40,170 nt of DNA. It comes from Lentimicrobium sp. (GTDB lineage Bacteria > Bacteroidota > Bacteroidia > Bacteroidales > Lentimicrobiaceae). The translations under genes were made by a program, and so were the position numbers. The notes under the pieces are model-generated. The model searched no databases. It was given only the letters and a program-made list of their open reading frames with translations, and was not told the DNA's origin. Each line of letters begins with the position of its first letter. Position 1 is the stretch's first letter. Shown here in pieces: positions 15,813 through 24,985 of the stretch. Where the stretch lies: the NCBI GenBank assembly GCA_019429275.1, contig JAHYJC010000040.1:1-40170 (forward strand). Reading direction: 5' to 3'.

Positions 15813-17288
15813 TTACAGGCTCTCCAAAAAATCTTCTGCTGTTTTTAAATGCGCTTCCCGCTTCTCAGCATTCATTTTATCGAAGGTGCGAACCAGCATG
15901 TTTAGCCTTGGATTTTTGCTGAAAAAATCGCGGTGAACATGCAAAAACCTCCAGAACAAAGCATCCCATATTTTTTGCCAGTCGCCTTTCTCAAAATCGC
16001 TCATTTTCATCAGGTAGTTACTGCCGCTGATGTAGGGTTTGGTGGCCATGAGTCCGCCATCGGCAAACTGGCTCATACCGTAAACATTAGGTACCATCAC
16101 CCAGTCGTAAGCATCGATAAACATCTCCATAAACCAGCGGTGCACCTCATCGGGATCGAACTCGCAGAGTACCATAAAGTTTCCCAAGACCATTAACCGC
16201 TCAATGTGATGGGCATAAGAGGTTTCCAAAACTTTTTGAATGGTCTCATCAATGGGCTCTATGCCCGTTTTACCTGTCCAGAAGGATTCTGGAATTTTAC
16301 GCTCAAACCCCCAGAAATTCCGGGTACGCTCCTCACTTCCTTTCCATTCGTAAACACCCCTGACAAATTCCCGCCAGCCTATAATTTGTCTGACAAAACC
16401 CTCCAAAGAATTAAGCGGAATTTCATTTTGGCTGGCAAAATTGAAAGTTACCTCGAGAACTTGTTTTGGGGTGAGTAAGCCAATATTTAAAAGCGGAGAC
16501 AATAGGCTGTGATTCAGAATATTCTCCTGCCTGACTATGGCATCTTCATATTTCCCAAAATCGTAAAACCGCTTTTCAAGAAACTGATCCAACCACGTTA
16601 GGGCTTCATTAAAAGTAGTCGGGTAAACAAAACCAGCGTCAATTGAACCGTAATTTTCAGGATAATTTTCACTTATCGAATTGCGTGCTTCTCGAAGGAA
16701 TTTATTCTCTTGAGGAAAATAAATGACAGGAGGCCTTTCGGTTTTAGGGTACTTCACCCGGTTTTCTGTATCAAAACTCCATTTTCCACCAACAGGTTTA
16801 CCGGCCACATCGAGTAATATCTGATGTAATTTCCGCTGATGGATGTAGAAATCGTTATGAAAATACTTTTTGCGGTTTCCAAACCATTCATTCAGGTCCT
16901 GCTTTGTATTGAGAAACGTGGGTGAATCAAACCTTGTAAGTTCAATTCTGTTTTCTTCGGCTGATTTTTGCAAACGTTTATCAAGCCAATAGTCAACAAC
17001 ATCAGTGTAAAAAATTTGAGAAACTCCTTCTTTTCTGATTTTTGGAATTAATTTTCTGATGTCTGACAACTCATGCTGAGCATAGATGTATTCCACTTCA
17101 AATGACTTTTTTTGAAGAAATTCCTCATAAAATTTCATCGAAGCCCGGTGAAAAACAAGTTTCTGTTTATGAAATCTGTACTGATTGAAAAAGAGAAATT
17201 CTTCAACCAAAACTACTTTTCTGTCCTTGCTCAGGCAAAGATTATTCTCAAACAGCTGATGCGGAAAAACAATACTTACAGCAGTCAT
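15813..17288 (-). CDS. Cryptochrome/photolyase-related flavoprotein lacking the Fe-S cysteines
   Basis: ATG 17288 is preferred because AGGAG lies 8 bases upstream and the protein then begins MTAVSIVFPHQLF, typical of the bacterial 6-4 photolyase/CryPro family. About 491 residues match the full length of the family. The conserved FAD-binding core is present (FADGGLMATKPY, WVMVPNVYGMSQ). In Fe-S members such as PhrB, a cysteine cluster follows the segment corresponding to SGSNYLMKMSD. Here that stretch reads FEKGDWQKIWDALFW, with no cysteine. It should bind FAD and possibly an antenna pigment and repair UV lesions or act as a photoreceptor. It ends an operon with two SDR-type genes. Confidence 0.85.
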   Translation of the reverse strand: MTAVSIVFPHQLFENNLCLSKDRKVVLVEEFLFFNQYRFHKQKLVFHRASMKFYEEFLQKKSFEVEYIYAQHELSDIRKLIPKIRKEGVSQIFYTDVVDYWLDKRLQKSAEENRIELTRFDSPTFLNTKQDLNEWFGNRKKYFHNDFYIHQRKLHQILLDVAGKPVGGKWSFDTENRVKYPKTERPPVIYFPQENKFLREARNSISENYPENYGSIDAGFVYPTTFNEALTWLDQFLEKRFYDFGKYEDAIVRQENILNHSLLSPLLNIGLLTPKQVLEVTFNFASQNEIPLNSLEGFVRQIIGWREFVRGVYEWKGSEERTRNFWGFERKIPESFWTGKTGIEPIDETIQKVLETSYAHHIERLMVLGNFMVLCEFDPDEVHRWFMEMFIDAYDWVMVPNVYGMSQFADGGLMATKPYISGSNYLMKMSDFEKGDWQKIWDALFWRFLHVHRDFFSKNPRLNMLVRTFDKMNAEKREAHLKTAEDFLESL

Positions 17289-17301
17289 AAAATTCTCCTG
17301 A

Positions 17302-18720
17302 CTATTTAGCAATATTCCGGATCATTCCTTTAAAAATCAGACCATGAAATGGCAGAATCGAGTACCAGTAAAGTCTTCCCCATAATCCGCGGGGGCGAAA
17401 AGTTGCAGTCTGATAAAGTGTATTTTCTTTTATATTGAATTCGAGCCAGGCTTCGCCCGGAAGTTTCATTTCGGCATACAGAAGCAGACGTTTTTCAGCC
17501 CGGTTGGCATAAATTACCCGCCAAAAATCAAGTGAATCGCCAGCATGGATCTGGGTGGCATTTTTGCGTCCACGACGCAGGCCAACTCCTCCGGCCAGTT
17601 TATCCATAAAACCACGCATTGCCCAGAGCCAGTTGGCATAGTACCAACCACGGTCGCCACCGATAGACCATATTTTCTCCAGGGATTGTTCTTCATTTTG
17701 CACAAACTGTTCTCTTTTATCTTTGTAACAGCCGAAAGTTGGAACTTCGATCAGTCTGGAAATACCGCTCTGTAAAACATTGCTTGACAAGGCATCGGTC
17801 CAGCTCGAAAGCACCTCTTGCTGGGCAATCCGATTGAAGGCAAGTTTTACCGCTTCTTCATAGGAAAGCAGTTTGATTCCCAAAAGTTTATTTAAATCGT
17901 TTTCGCGTGCTATCACTTCCACTTTCATGCTGTTAACCAGGTTTACAGCCAGTTTATAGGATGTTGAAGTTACAAAGTAGAGCCAGTATGATGAGAGTTT
18001 CGGTGTCATTACCGGAACGTGAAGAATTGCCAATCGCACCTTTCTGACCTTGGCAAATTTTTGAAGCATTTCGCTGTAAGTGAGCACTTCCGGCCCGCCA
18101 ATATCATAACTTTTACCAAAAGTTTCTTCGCGCATCAGCACGCCCTGCAGGAATTCAATCACATTGTTGATGGCAATGGGTTGCGATTTCGTTTTCAGCC
18201 AACGCGGTCCAATCATAACAGGCAACTTTTCAACCAGATCGCGGATAATCTCAAAAGAAGCGCTGCCTGATCCCACCACGATTCCTGCGCGGAGCGTAGT
18301 TAATTGATAGCTGCCTGAAGCCAGTATTTCTTCTACTTTTTTACGGGAACGAAGATGTTTTGAAAGTTTTGCTTCGTTAACGATTCCACTGAGGTATATT
18401 ACCTGTTTCAAACTGGTTTGCTGAATGCGGTTTTTGAAGTTTTGGGCAGATTGCGCTTCCATTTCCTGAAAATCGCCGGTGGGCGCCGACATGGAGTGTA
18501 TAAGGTAATAAGCAGCGTCAATATCAGCTGGTATGTTTTGAAGAGTTTCCTCTTTCAGGAAATCGACTTCAACCACTTCGATTCTGGCAGCGTCGTATTT
18601 CGAAACATCAAAACGTTGCTTATCTCGAACGCAGCATACAACCTGATGATCTTCTTGAAGCAAAACAGGCAGCAGCCGCTGACCAATGTATCCGGTTGCA
18701 CCGGTTAGCAGAATTTTCAT
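17302..18720 (-). CDS. NAD(P)-binding SDR-type protein with C-terminal DUF2867 domain
   Basis: The N-terminal 300 residues are an atypical/extended SDR or NmrA-like Rossmann domain with the dinucleotide loop TGATGYIGQRLLP. A short C-terminal DUF2867 domain (about 320-472) ends in a Trp-rich helix (LWGRLYWYSILPFHGLIFKG). Proteins of this build commonly neighbour photolyases and pigment or lipid genes in Bacteroidota, and their substrate is unknown. Start and spacing are tight: the ATG is 3 bp after the upstream SDR stop, and the photolyase-like gene starts 13 bp downstream. It is probably cytoplasmic or peripheral to the membrane. Confidence 0.85.
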   Translation of the reverse strand: MKILLTGATGYIGQRLLPVLLQEDHQVVCCVRDKQRFDVSKYDAARIEVVEVDFLKEETLQNIPADIDAAYYLIHSMSAPTGDFQEMEAQSAQNFKNRIQQTSLKQVIYLSGIVNEAKLSKHLRSRKKVEEILASGSYQLTTLRAGIVVGSGSASFEIIRDLVEKLPVMIGPRWLKTKSQPIAINNVIEFLQGVLMREETFGKSYDIGGPEVLTYSEMLQKFAKVRKVRLAILHVPVMTPKLSSYWLYFVTSTSYKLAVNLVNSMKVEVIARENDLNKLLGIKLLSYEEAVKLAFNRIAQQEVLSSWTDALSSNVLQSGISRLIEVPTFGCYKDKREQFVQNEEQSLEKIWSIGGDRGWYYANWLWAMRGFMDKLAGGVGLRRGRKNATQIHAGDSLDFWRVIYANRAEKRLLLYAEMKLPGEAWLEFNIKENTLYQTATFRPRGLWGRLYWYSILPFHGLIFKGMIRNIAK

Positions 18721-18723
18721 TTC

Positions 18724-19422
18724 TTAAACTTTGAGTTTTGAGATTCCGCCATCAACATGCAGTACCTGACCGGTTATCCATGAAGATTTTTCTGACAAAA
18801 GGAATTCAACGGCATCAGCCAAATCAGAAGGACTACCAATTCGTTTCAGTGGATGACGTTGTTCATTCAAAGCCCGCTTTTCAGCAGTATTGATAAGGTT
18901 TTGCGTCAAAGGGGTATCGGTAAGCGAAGGTGCCACACAATTTACCCTTATTTTTGGCGCAAATTCAGCGGCCAGTGCACGCATTAAACCTTCAATAGCT
19001 CCTTTTGAAGAGGCTACCTGCGAATGAAAATTAAAACCACTCTGTACAGCTACAGTTGAAAAAAGTACAATAGACGGATTTTGAGACTGACGTAAACGGG
19101 GCAATGCAGCCTGTATGATTTTCACTGCGCCAGCTACCTGCAATTCGTAATCGTTTAAAAATTCTTCGGGCTTTATCCGGTGAAAGGGTTTCAGGTTTAC
19201 ACTGCCCGGGCAATAAACCAAACCTTCGAGCTGTTCGGGCAGAAAATCAAAATTAATTTCCTTATCAAGTACATTCAGCTTGTGGTACGTTAAGTTATTT
19301 CTTTCGCTGTTGACTATCGTCTTGTTGTATGTGGCAATCACGTAGTAGCCATGTTCAGCCAGGTTGTGTGATAACGCATACCCTATTCCGGATGATCCTC
19401 CTATAACTAGAATTGTGGACAT
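18724..19422 (-). CDS. SDR-family protein without the catalytic tyrosine
   Basis: ATG 19422 opens directly into the Rossmann fold (MSTILVIGGSSGIGYALS), so the upstream ATG at 19455 is not needed. The SDR landmarks are clear: GGSSGIG, the serine of LFSTVAVQSG, VNCVAPSLTDTP and a final HVDGG. At the YxxxK site the sequence reads VASSK, so the lysine remains but the usual tyrosine is valine. This variant looks like a recognised divergent SDR subfamily rather than a random mutation, since the flanks are well conserved. The product may bind NAD(P)H without standard dehydrogenase chemistry. It is the first gene of the photolyase operon. Confidence 0.85.
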   Translation of the reverse strand: MSTILVIGGSSGIGYALSHNLAEHGYYVIATYNKTIVNSERNNLTYHKLNVLDKEINFDFLPEQLEGLVYCPGSVNLKPFHRIKPEEFLNDYELQVAGAVKIIQAALPRLRQSQNPSIVLFSTVAVQSGFNFHSQVASSKGAIEGLMRALAAEFAPKIRVNCVAPSLTDTPLTQNLINTAEKRALNEQRHPLKRIGSPSDLADAVEFLLSEKSSWITGQVLHVDGGISKLKV

Positions 19423-19582
19423 TATTTGTTCTTTAAAACTCCTATCAAACAACACTCAACAGGAAAAGTTCAGGAAAAGAAAAAAGGACTAACGTTCAAT
19501 TAAGCACATGAGTCCCTTCATGACAAAACTGTGACTCTTCTTATGCATTATAAACAAAAACAGTTGAGTCGGCTTTAACAGA

Positions 19583-19777
19583 CTATTTTGACTTATTAAA
19601 TGGCTTTCCGGTGAAGAAACCGATGAGAAATACAATTATAATTAAGATTACCAATGGCAGTTGAAATCCAAATACCAAAAATTTAACTCTTACTACTTCC
19701 AGGTTTTGCAGTATAAAAAGGAGCAAAAGACCAATTAATGAAATGATTACAATCTGACGTGTGCTTAATTTTTTCAT
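19583..19777 (-). CDS. Small membrane protein, LapA/DUF1049-like
   Basis: The 64-residue protein has two hydrophobic helices (IVIISLIGLLLLFILQN and PLVILIIIVFLIGFF) joined by VVRVKFLVF. It ends in a basic tail after a Gly-Lys turn, the pattern of LapA-domain (DUF1049) inner-membrane proteins. In Proteobacteria, LapA helps control lipopolysaccharide synthesis; in Bacteroidota the role is unclear. It lies 5 bp after the lipoprotein gene and is probably co-transcribed. Confidence 0.75.
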   Translation of the reverse strand: MKKLSTRQIVIISLIGLLLLFILQNLEVVRVKFLVFGFQLPLVILIIIVFLIGFFTGKPFNKSK

Positions 19778-19782
19778 TGGGA

Positions 19783-20175
19783 TTATTTTTTGAGTTCTAA
19801 AATTTGAATTTTGTCAGAACCATCGGTTGATTTCCACTTTTGCGACTTCTTTTTATTTTCCATTACTATCCATGTTTTGGATAATTCAGAGCCTTCACTA
19901 ACAATGGTAATATATTTTCCATCGCCACCTTTCCACTCAAATGGAATCTGATCATCATAGGTTACTCCAAAAATTGAATAGTTCAGATTTTTTTCTCCGG
20001 AACCATCATTGTAGAACTGCATGGTGCCAATATTGCTTAACACTACACCCTGCTGATCGGGAGTAATGGTTTCGTAGCGTTGAACAGTCCAATTCCCAAC
20101 CATTCGCGGAGAGCATGAAGTTAAAAAAGACATAGCTGTAACAACTGTCAGAATTTTAATTGATTTTACGAACAT
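19783..20175 (-). CDS. Small lipocalin-like lipoprotein
   Basis: The 130-residue product has a lipoprotein signal (lipobox LTSC, Cys21). It begins its mature part with MVGNWTVQRYE, the GxW start typical of lipocalin-like lipoproteins of Bacteroidota, followed by a beta-rich domain. Its ligand is unknown. TATCTTTG at 20210-20203 would start transcription a few bases before the ATG region. It pairs with the small LapA-like gene 5 bp downstream. Confidence 0.75.
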   Translation of the reverse strand: MFVKSIKILTVVTAMSFLTSCSPRMVGNWTVQRYETITPDQQGVVLSNIGTMQFYNDGSGEKNLNYSIFGVTYDDQIPFEWKGGDGKYITIVSEGSELSKTWIVMENKKKSQKWKSTDGSDKIQILELKK

Positions 20176-20202
20176 TTTATTGATCTTAAGATTATTGCTT
20201 TA

Positions 20203-20210
20203 CAAAGATA
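20203..20210 (-). promoter_or_regulatory. Candidate -7 box for the lipocalin-like lipoprotein gene
   Basis: TATCTTTG on the minus strand fits TAnnTTTG and lies 28 bases upstream of ATG 20175. A matching -33 box is not clear. Confidence 0.4.
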
Positions 20211-20272
20211 ATGTTTTTTTTATTTTCTCATTGTTTATCAATGTTATAGCAAAAGTTTATTACCACTTCAGG

Positions 20273-21880
20273 TTAAGCTTTGATAGCTTTGTCGGCTGCA
20301 AGCTTGCCCGTAACAATTGACATTGGGAAACCCGAGGGGCTATACGTCCACTGCCCCGCCTGAAACACCCCTGGCAAAATGGTCTTAACCGAGTCATTTA
20401 CTTTCAGCATCTGATTTACTGCCGGTACAACAGGATTGGTAAATGCCCAGCCAGTTATGGCTCCATGAGTATTACCGGTTAACCTCTCAATGGTTAACGG
20501 CGACGAAGATAAGCGGTCAGTAATCTTATCTTTTATTCCAGGGAAAATGGTTCCGTTTAATATTTCAATGGTAAGGTTTTCCATATACTCCTTCATCTCA
20601 CTGGCCCATCCATACTCATCAATCCTTTTATCCATATCATAATCAAGAAACAGGCTCACTTCAAGACCCACCTTTCCCTCGGGAGCCAGATTGGGATCGC
20701 GCAAAACGGGAATGGCAATTTCAAAAGTATTCAGCAAGAAATACTCCCTGAAATATTGTTTTATCCTGTTTTTTAAAAGATTGTCGTCGGGATTGATTTC
20801 TTTCAAATTCAAAAAATCTTCGATCACATTCAATGATAAAGATGACAATCCTCTTTTGTCAGGGGTAAAGAAAAAATGCCCAGTACAAATTTTTTCGAAA
20901 TAATCTTTTTTCTCATTCACTGTAAGATATACAGTAAAAACAGAATCGCCTCCTTTTAAAGGCTTGAGTTCTGTTTGTTTTTGCTCAATTTTTTTTACTA
21001 AATCGTTGTTTTTAAGCTCCTTAATCGGAATAATATTGTATAGCTGCTTGAGATCGCAGGCCCAAACCAGGGTTGAGTAGTGAATGCGGTTCCCCTTGCT
21101 GTCAATAATAAACTTTTGTTCAGGATTTAAACTTGTTACTGAAACTCCGGTATGGATTACTCCTCCCCTTTCGAGAATAAATTTTGTTACTCCATGAATT
21201 AAAGTTGCAGTACCTCCTTTTGGATAGTGATAATCAAGATAAAGACTAAAATAACTCAGGGCGAAAGAGGTTGGTGTGCTTTTGAAGAAATGCTGGGCAA
21301 TGATATCAATGAGTGCCTGATTGCTGGTAAACTTTTTCAGGTACTCTTCAACCGGCTCGTTTAGCTTATTGATTCGCCGCAAGGTAAACAAAAACCGAAA
21401 GAGCCAGGGAAGCAGTTCCCTGAAAAGGTACTTCTTATTTTTTGCAAAATCCATTAAGGCCGGATTATCAATACCATAAAGAACATCCATATATCCCATT
21501 ATCCTTTTAATCTCCCTGATGATGACTGAAATATCACTGATATTATCGGGGAAATGGGATTTCAAAAAAGCTTCATAACCGGCAATACTCTTTTTGTCGG
21601 TTACCTTAATTACCTGATTTTCAATACCAACAGAAACAACAGATTTTGTAAATTCAATATCAATGCCCAACTGCTTAAGCATGGGAAAAACAATACCCGA
21701 ATTTTCAATGGAACGCAAACCTGTATCAAAATAGACTTTATTACGTTGAAAGGTTTGAACTAAACCACCTGTAACGGGTTGCTTTTCGAACAGAGCAACC
21801 GACCGTCCCGCTCTGGCAATATAGGCTGCAGCTGTTAAACCTGCAATGCCTCCACCTACAACTACTGTATCATATTTCAT
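20273..21880 (-). CDS. CrtI-like FAD-dependent oxidoreductase (copy 1)
   Basis: The 535-residue protein has an N-terminal FAD-binding Rossmann motif (VVVGGGIAGLTAAAYIARAG), then GGLVQTF. The C-terminal FAD site is VFQAGQWTYSPSGFPMS. This is the phytoene desaturase / all-trans-retinol 13,14-reductase superfamily. The reaction is probably a desaturation or saturation of a lipid-soluble polyene, but the substrate cannot be read. It lies 12 bp downstream of a paralogue of identical length with the same motif order, so the pair arose by tandem duplication, although the sequences have diverged. With the SDR and NTF2-like genes upstream it forms a likely four-gene operon. Confidence 0.88.
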   Translation of the reverse strand: MKYDTVVVGGGIAGLTAAAYIARAGRSVALFEKQPVTGGLVQTFQRNKVYFDTGLRSIENSGIVFPMLKQLGIDIEFTKSVVSVGIENQVIKVTDKKSIAGYEAFLKSHFPDNISDISVIIREIKRIMGYMDVLYGIDNPALMDFAKNKKYLFRELLPWLFRFLFTLRRINKLNEPVEEYLKKFTSNQALIDIIAQHFFKSTPTSFALSYFSLYLDYHYPKGGTATLIHGVTKFILERGGVIHTGVSVTSLNPEQKFIIDSKGNRIHYSTLVWACDLKQLYNIIPIKELKNNDLVKKIEQKQTELKPLKGGDSVFTVYLTVNEKKDYFEKICTGHFFFTPDKRGLSSLSLNVIEDFLNLKEINPDDNLLKNRIKQYFREYFLLNTFEIAIPVLRDPNLAPEGKVGLEVSLFLDYDMDKRIDEYGWASEMKEYMENLTIEILNGTIFPGIKDKITDRLSSSPLTIERLTGNTHGAITGWAFTNPVVPAVNQMLKVNDSVKTILPGVFQAGQWTYSPSGFPMSIVTGKLAADKAIKA

Positions 21881-21892
21881 TGAAAGAAAAGA

Positions 21893-23500
21893 TTATTGTT
21901 TTTTTAATGATTTTATAATTCTGTTTGCCGCCAGTTTGCCGGTTAGTATCGACATAGGAACGCCTGCCGGACTGTAAGCCCATTGTCCAGCCTGATAAAT
22001 TGAAGGCAAAGGTGTGAATACAGAACGATCTGCAATCTGAATTTTGTTAATTACAGGCATTTTTTTGTGAAATTCCCAACCTACTATTGCTCCTCCGGAG
22101 CTGGCTATTCTGTTCTGAATGCTCAGGGGTGAAAAAGAAAAACGATTTATTACTTTATCACTCAACATAGGAAAGACTGTTTCCGAGATTATTTTTATAA
22201 CACGATTCTCAATTCCTGAATTAAATTCCTCAAGCCAACCCAATTCCTGAATTTTTTTAAACAACTCATATTCAGCAAGAAAACTTATTATTATGCCGGT
22301 TTTACCAGGAGGTGCCAACTCTTTTTGCTTGAGCCCGGGAATTGATATTTCGAAAGTATTCAGGAATAAAAACTTATCGAGCCACGCATAGACTTCTTCT
22401 TTTCTTATATTGGAAAAATTGCTTAAAAGTTTGCTAAGTTCCTTCCGGTGAGTTTCGCCTAAGCCTTGTCGCGATGGAGTATAGAAAAAGTGGCTTTTGG
22501 CAATCTTTCCAAAACTATCAAGGGGTTCGTCAACCTGAAGAAAAAGTGAAAAAACGGACTCTCCTCCCTTATGGCCAAAGATTTTGATTTTTTCAATTTC
22601 AAATTTTTCTTTGATCTCAACAGGCAGATCTTCAGTTTCGGCTATTCTGTATAATGTTTTCAGATCAGCTGCCCAGATGAGATTTTTGTAATTATAAATA
22701 TTTCCTTCCTCATCTGAAACAAGGTTTTTATCGGGTATTACCCGGTTAACAGTTGTACCAGTTTTGATCACACCACCCAGTTCAACTACCTTATTTTGCA
22801 TAGCCTCCGCAAGTTTGCCAACGCCTCCTTTTGGGTAAAAGTAGTCGAGGTAAAGCGAAAAATAACTTAACGCAAAAAAAGTTGGAGTATTTTTAAAGAA
22901 ATGCTGGGATATAATATCACGAAGCGATGGATTTTTTGTGACAGACTCAAGATAGACCTCCACGGGAAGTTGCAATCGGTTTATTTTAGCAATTGTAAAC
23001 AAAAAGCGGGGCATCCAGGGTAAAAGCTTTTTAAAGATAAAAGATGTGTCGCGCTTTAAATCCTTAAAAAGAGGGTTCTCGATGCCATAAAGCACATCCA
23101 TATGCTTCATTACCTTTCGTATGGTTTTCACCACAACATCAATATCCCTGGAATTATCAGGGTAGAATTTTTTCAGTAAATCACTGTAAGCCGATAAACT
23201 GGCAAGATTTTCAATATGCAATATTTCATTTTCAATACCCAGCGAAACGGGACTTTTTACAATATCGAGTTTAATATTTAAATCCTTTAGCATAGGAAGA
23301 ATAATGCCGGCATCTTCCAGCGCCCTCACTCCTGCATCGAAATGAAAACCATTAACAGAAAATGAATTAACCAGTCCTCCGGGTTCTTTGTTCTTTTCTA
23401 TCAGAAGAACTTTTTGTCCCTCGCGCGCCAGACATGCAGTGGCAGTTAATCCGGCAACTCCTCCTCCAACAATAATTGTATCGTAATTGTTCCCTTGCAT
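21893..23500 (-). CDS. CrtI-like FAD-dependent oxidoreductase (copy 2)
   Basis: This is the paralogue of the next gene, also 535 residues, with IIVGGGVAGLTATACLAREG at the N-terminus, GGLVNSFS after it, and IYQAGQWAYSPAGVPMS at the C-terminus. Conserved middle blocks (ISQHFFKNTPTFFALSYFSL) are shared with copy 1, which shows common descent. Divergence elsewhere suggests different substrates or successive steps. The gene lies 39 bp after the SDR gene. A carotenoid, retinoid or other isoprenoid-lipid substrate is an inference from the family; no phytoene synthase or other carotenoid gene is in the window. Confidence 0.88.
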   Translation of the reverse strand: MQGNNYDTIIVGGGVAGLTATACLAREGQKVLLIEKNKEPGGLVNSFSVNGFHFDAGVRALEDAGIILPMLKDLNIKLDIVKSPVSLGIENEILHIENLASLSAYSDLLKKFYPDNSRDIDVVVKTIRKVMKHMDVLYGIENPLFKDLKRDTSFIFKKLLPWMPRFLFTIAKINRLQLPVEVYLESVTKNPSLRDIISQHFFKNTPTFFALSYFSLYLDYFYPKGGVGKLAEAMQNKVVELGGVIKTGTTVNRVIPDKNLVSDEEGNIYNYKNLIWAADLKTLYRIAETEDLPVEIKEKFEIEKIKIFGHKGGESVFSLFLQVDEPLDSFGKIAKSHFFYTPSRQGLGETHRKELSKLLSNFSNIRKEEVYAWLDKFLFLNTFEISIPGLKQKELAPPGKTGIIISFLAEYELFKKIQELGWLEEFNSGIENRVIKIISETVFPMLSDKVINRFSFSPLSIQNRIASSGGAIVGWEFHKKMPVINKIQIADRSVFTPLPSIYQAGQWAYSPAGVPMSILTGKLAANRIIKSLKKQ

Positions 23501-23539
23501 AGTTATTATTGATGTAAAAACCGAATCGTCAACGATTTG

Positions 23540-24499
23540 TCAAATGTGTTCCTTAACTCCAGTCATTTTCAGCGTTTCAGCCCAGAGTGCATAGGCAACT
23601 TCCTTATCCATTGCAGGGGGTGCAGGCTCTTCTAAGGTGGTCAAGTTAAAAAAAAATTCACTAAAACCGTCCACCTCTCTTGAAACACCCAAATAATATA
23701 AAGCTTCAGCCGAAATATCAGGAGATTTTAATGTTTTATCAAAGAAATGCTTTTTAAACCAGCGATAAACGGGACCGTTTTCCTGTCCCGTTTCAGTTTT
23801 TACTGCCCCTGGGTGCATTGTATTTATGGTAACCCCGGAATTTTTGAAGTGATCATTAAAAACCATCATTGAAAGCAACTGAGCCATTTTGGCCGAGCCA
23901 TAACTTTTCAACCCTGAATATTTTCGTTTTTCCCAATTAAGATCATCGAGCCTAAGCCCCCAGGCTGCAAACCTATGTCCTTCGGAGCCCACCATAATAA
24001 TACGTGCCTTTTCCTGCGCTTTCAATTTGTCCATTAAAAAGTAATTCATCAGGAATGATGAAAGGTAGTGCACCATGAAAACCTTTTCAAAGCCATCGGG
24101 CGTTAGCTCTCTTTTTGTAAGATAAACTCCTGCATTATGAATAAGCACATCAATATTTTCATCCAGTTGCGCTAATTCATCCGATACACGAAAAATATCA
24201 TCCAGATTGCTCAAATCGGCAATCTTATAATCGCATTTAACACCATAAACACGCTCAATTTCACTTTTCAGATTCTCAGATTTCTCAGAATTTCGGTTGA
24301 TACACAAAAGATTTGCACCTTTTGATGCGTATTTCCGGGCTGTAATGTTTCCAATGCCTGAAGTGGCACCGGTAATAACAACAAGTTTACCCTTAAAATC
24401 ATCGTGACATATTTTGGGATCTTTGCGATTATTACTAATCATTGCAAAAATGTTAGACCATTTATACTCGCGAATATATTGTACCGTTTTCTTTTTCAT
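23540..24499 (-). CDS. Retinol-dehydrogenase-like SDR
   Basis: ATG 24499 (MKKKTVQYIREYKW) is preferred to the TTG at 24508. The classic SDR elements are intact: TGATSGIG, NAGVY, catalytic Ser in IIMVGSEGH, Tyr-Lys in SYGSAK, and HPGAVKTE. The sequence resembles eukaryotic-type retinol dehydrogenase/WWOX-like SDRs, which act on lipophilic alcohols or ketones with NADP(H). Adjacent CrtI-like flavoproteins fit a pathway on a hydrophobic polyene or sterol-like compound. It begins 9 bp after the NTF2-like gene. The N-terminal 35 residues are an amphipathic extension that may bind the membrane. Confidence 0.9.
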   Translation of the reverse strand: MKKKTVQYIREYKWSNIFAMISNNRKDPKICHDDFKGKLVVITGATSGIGNITARKYASKGANLLCINRNSEKSENLKSEIERVYGVKCDYKIADLSNLDDIFRVSDELAQLDENIDVLIHNAGVYLTKRELTPDGFEKVFMVHYLSSFLMNYFLMDKLKAQEKARIIMVGSEGHRFAAWGLRLDDLNWEKRKYSGLKSYGSAKMAQLLSMMVFNDHFKNSGVTINTMHPGAVKTETGQENGPVYRWFKKHFFDKTLKSPDISAEALYYLGVSREVDGFSEFFFNLTTLEEPAPPAMDKEVAYALWAETLKMTGVKEHI

Positions 24500-24508
24500 A
24501 GAATTCAA

Positions 24509-24985
24509 TTAACCAAATTTTCTGATCAGGAACCTACGGTACATTTTACCAAAACGAGGAATGTTATTGAAAATATCGCCCCACAAATCGTAATAATCCC
24601 GCTGTTCTTTTATTAAACCATCCTCACTAAGCACCAACTTTGTGGCACCATACATAGGTGTATTCGGGTATTTCTTGAACATCATGGTCATAACCCAGTC
24701 GAACATAATCACATTATCGTTTTGAGTTATGGCAAGAATTTCCATTTTTAGCTGCGTGGTGCGCCTGGTAAGCCGGTTACACATGGCAATAAAATTGTCG
24801 ATTCCTTCAATGCGTTGTATTGTATCCTGAAAAACAATATTCCTGTGATAGTAAGGGAAAATATGCGACCAATCGGGCTTCCCTTCATGGTTGTATGTTT
24901 TCGACCACAAATCTTTGATTGTGTCAATATTTAAAGCAAGCCTTTCTTCCTTCTTATTGAAGAATTGCTGATCATGATGAATCAT
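24509..24985 (-). CDS. NTF2-like (SnoaL-type) protein
   Basis: The 158-residue protein has the SnoaL-like NTF2 pattern: an N-terminal helix with the conserved W (LWSKTYNHEGKPDW), H and Y residues in the pocket (YYHRNIVFQDTI), and central beta strands (VIMFDWVMTMMF). Family members are small isomerases, cyclases or ligand-binding proteins. It is the first gene of the cluster with the SDR and two flavoproteins and may handle the same compound. No signal peptide is seen. A candidate -7 box (TACTTTTG) lies about 90 bp upstream. Confidence 0.8.
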   Translation of the reverse strand: MIHHDQQFFNKKEERLALNIDTIKDLWSKTYNHEGKPDWSHIFPYYHRNIVFQDTIQRIEGIDNFIAMCNRLTRRTTQLKMEILAITQNDNVIMFDWVMTMMFKKYPNTPMYGATKLVLSEDGLIKEQRDYYDLWGDIFNNIPRFGKMYRRFLIRKFG

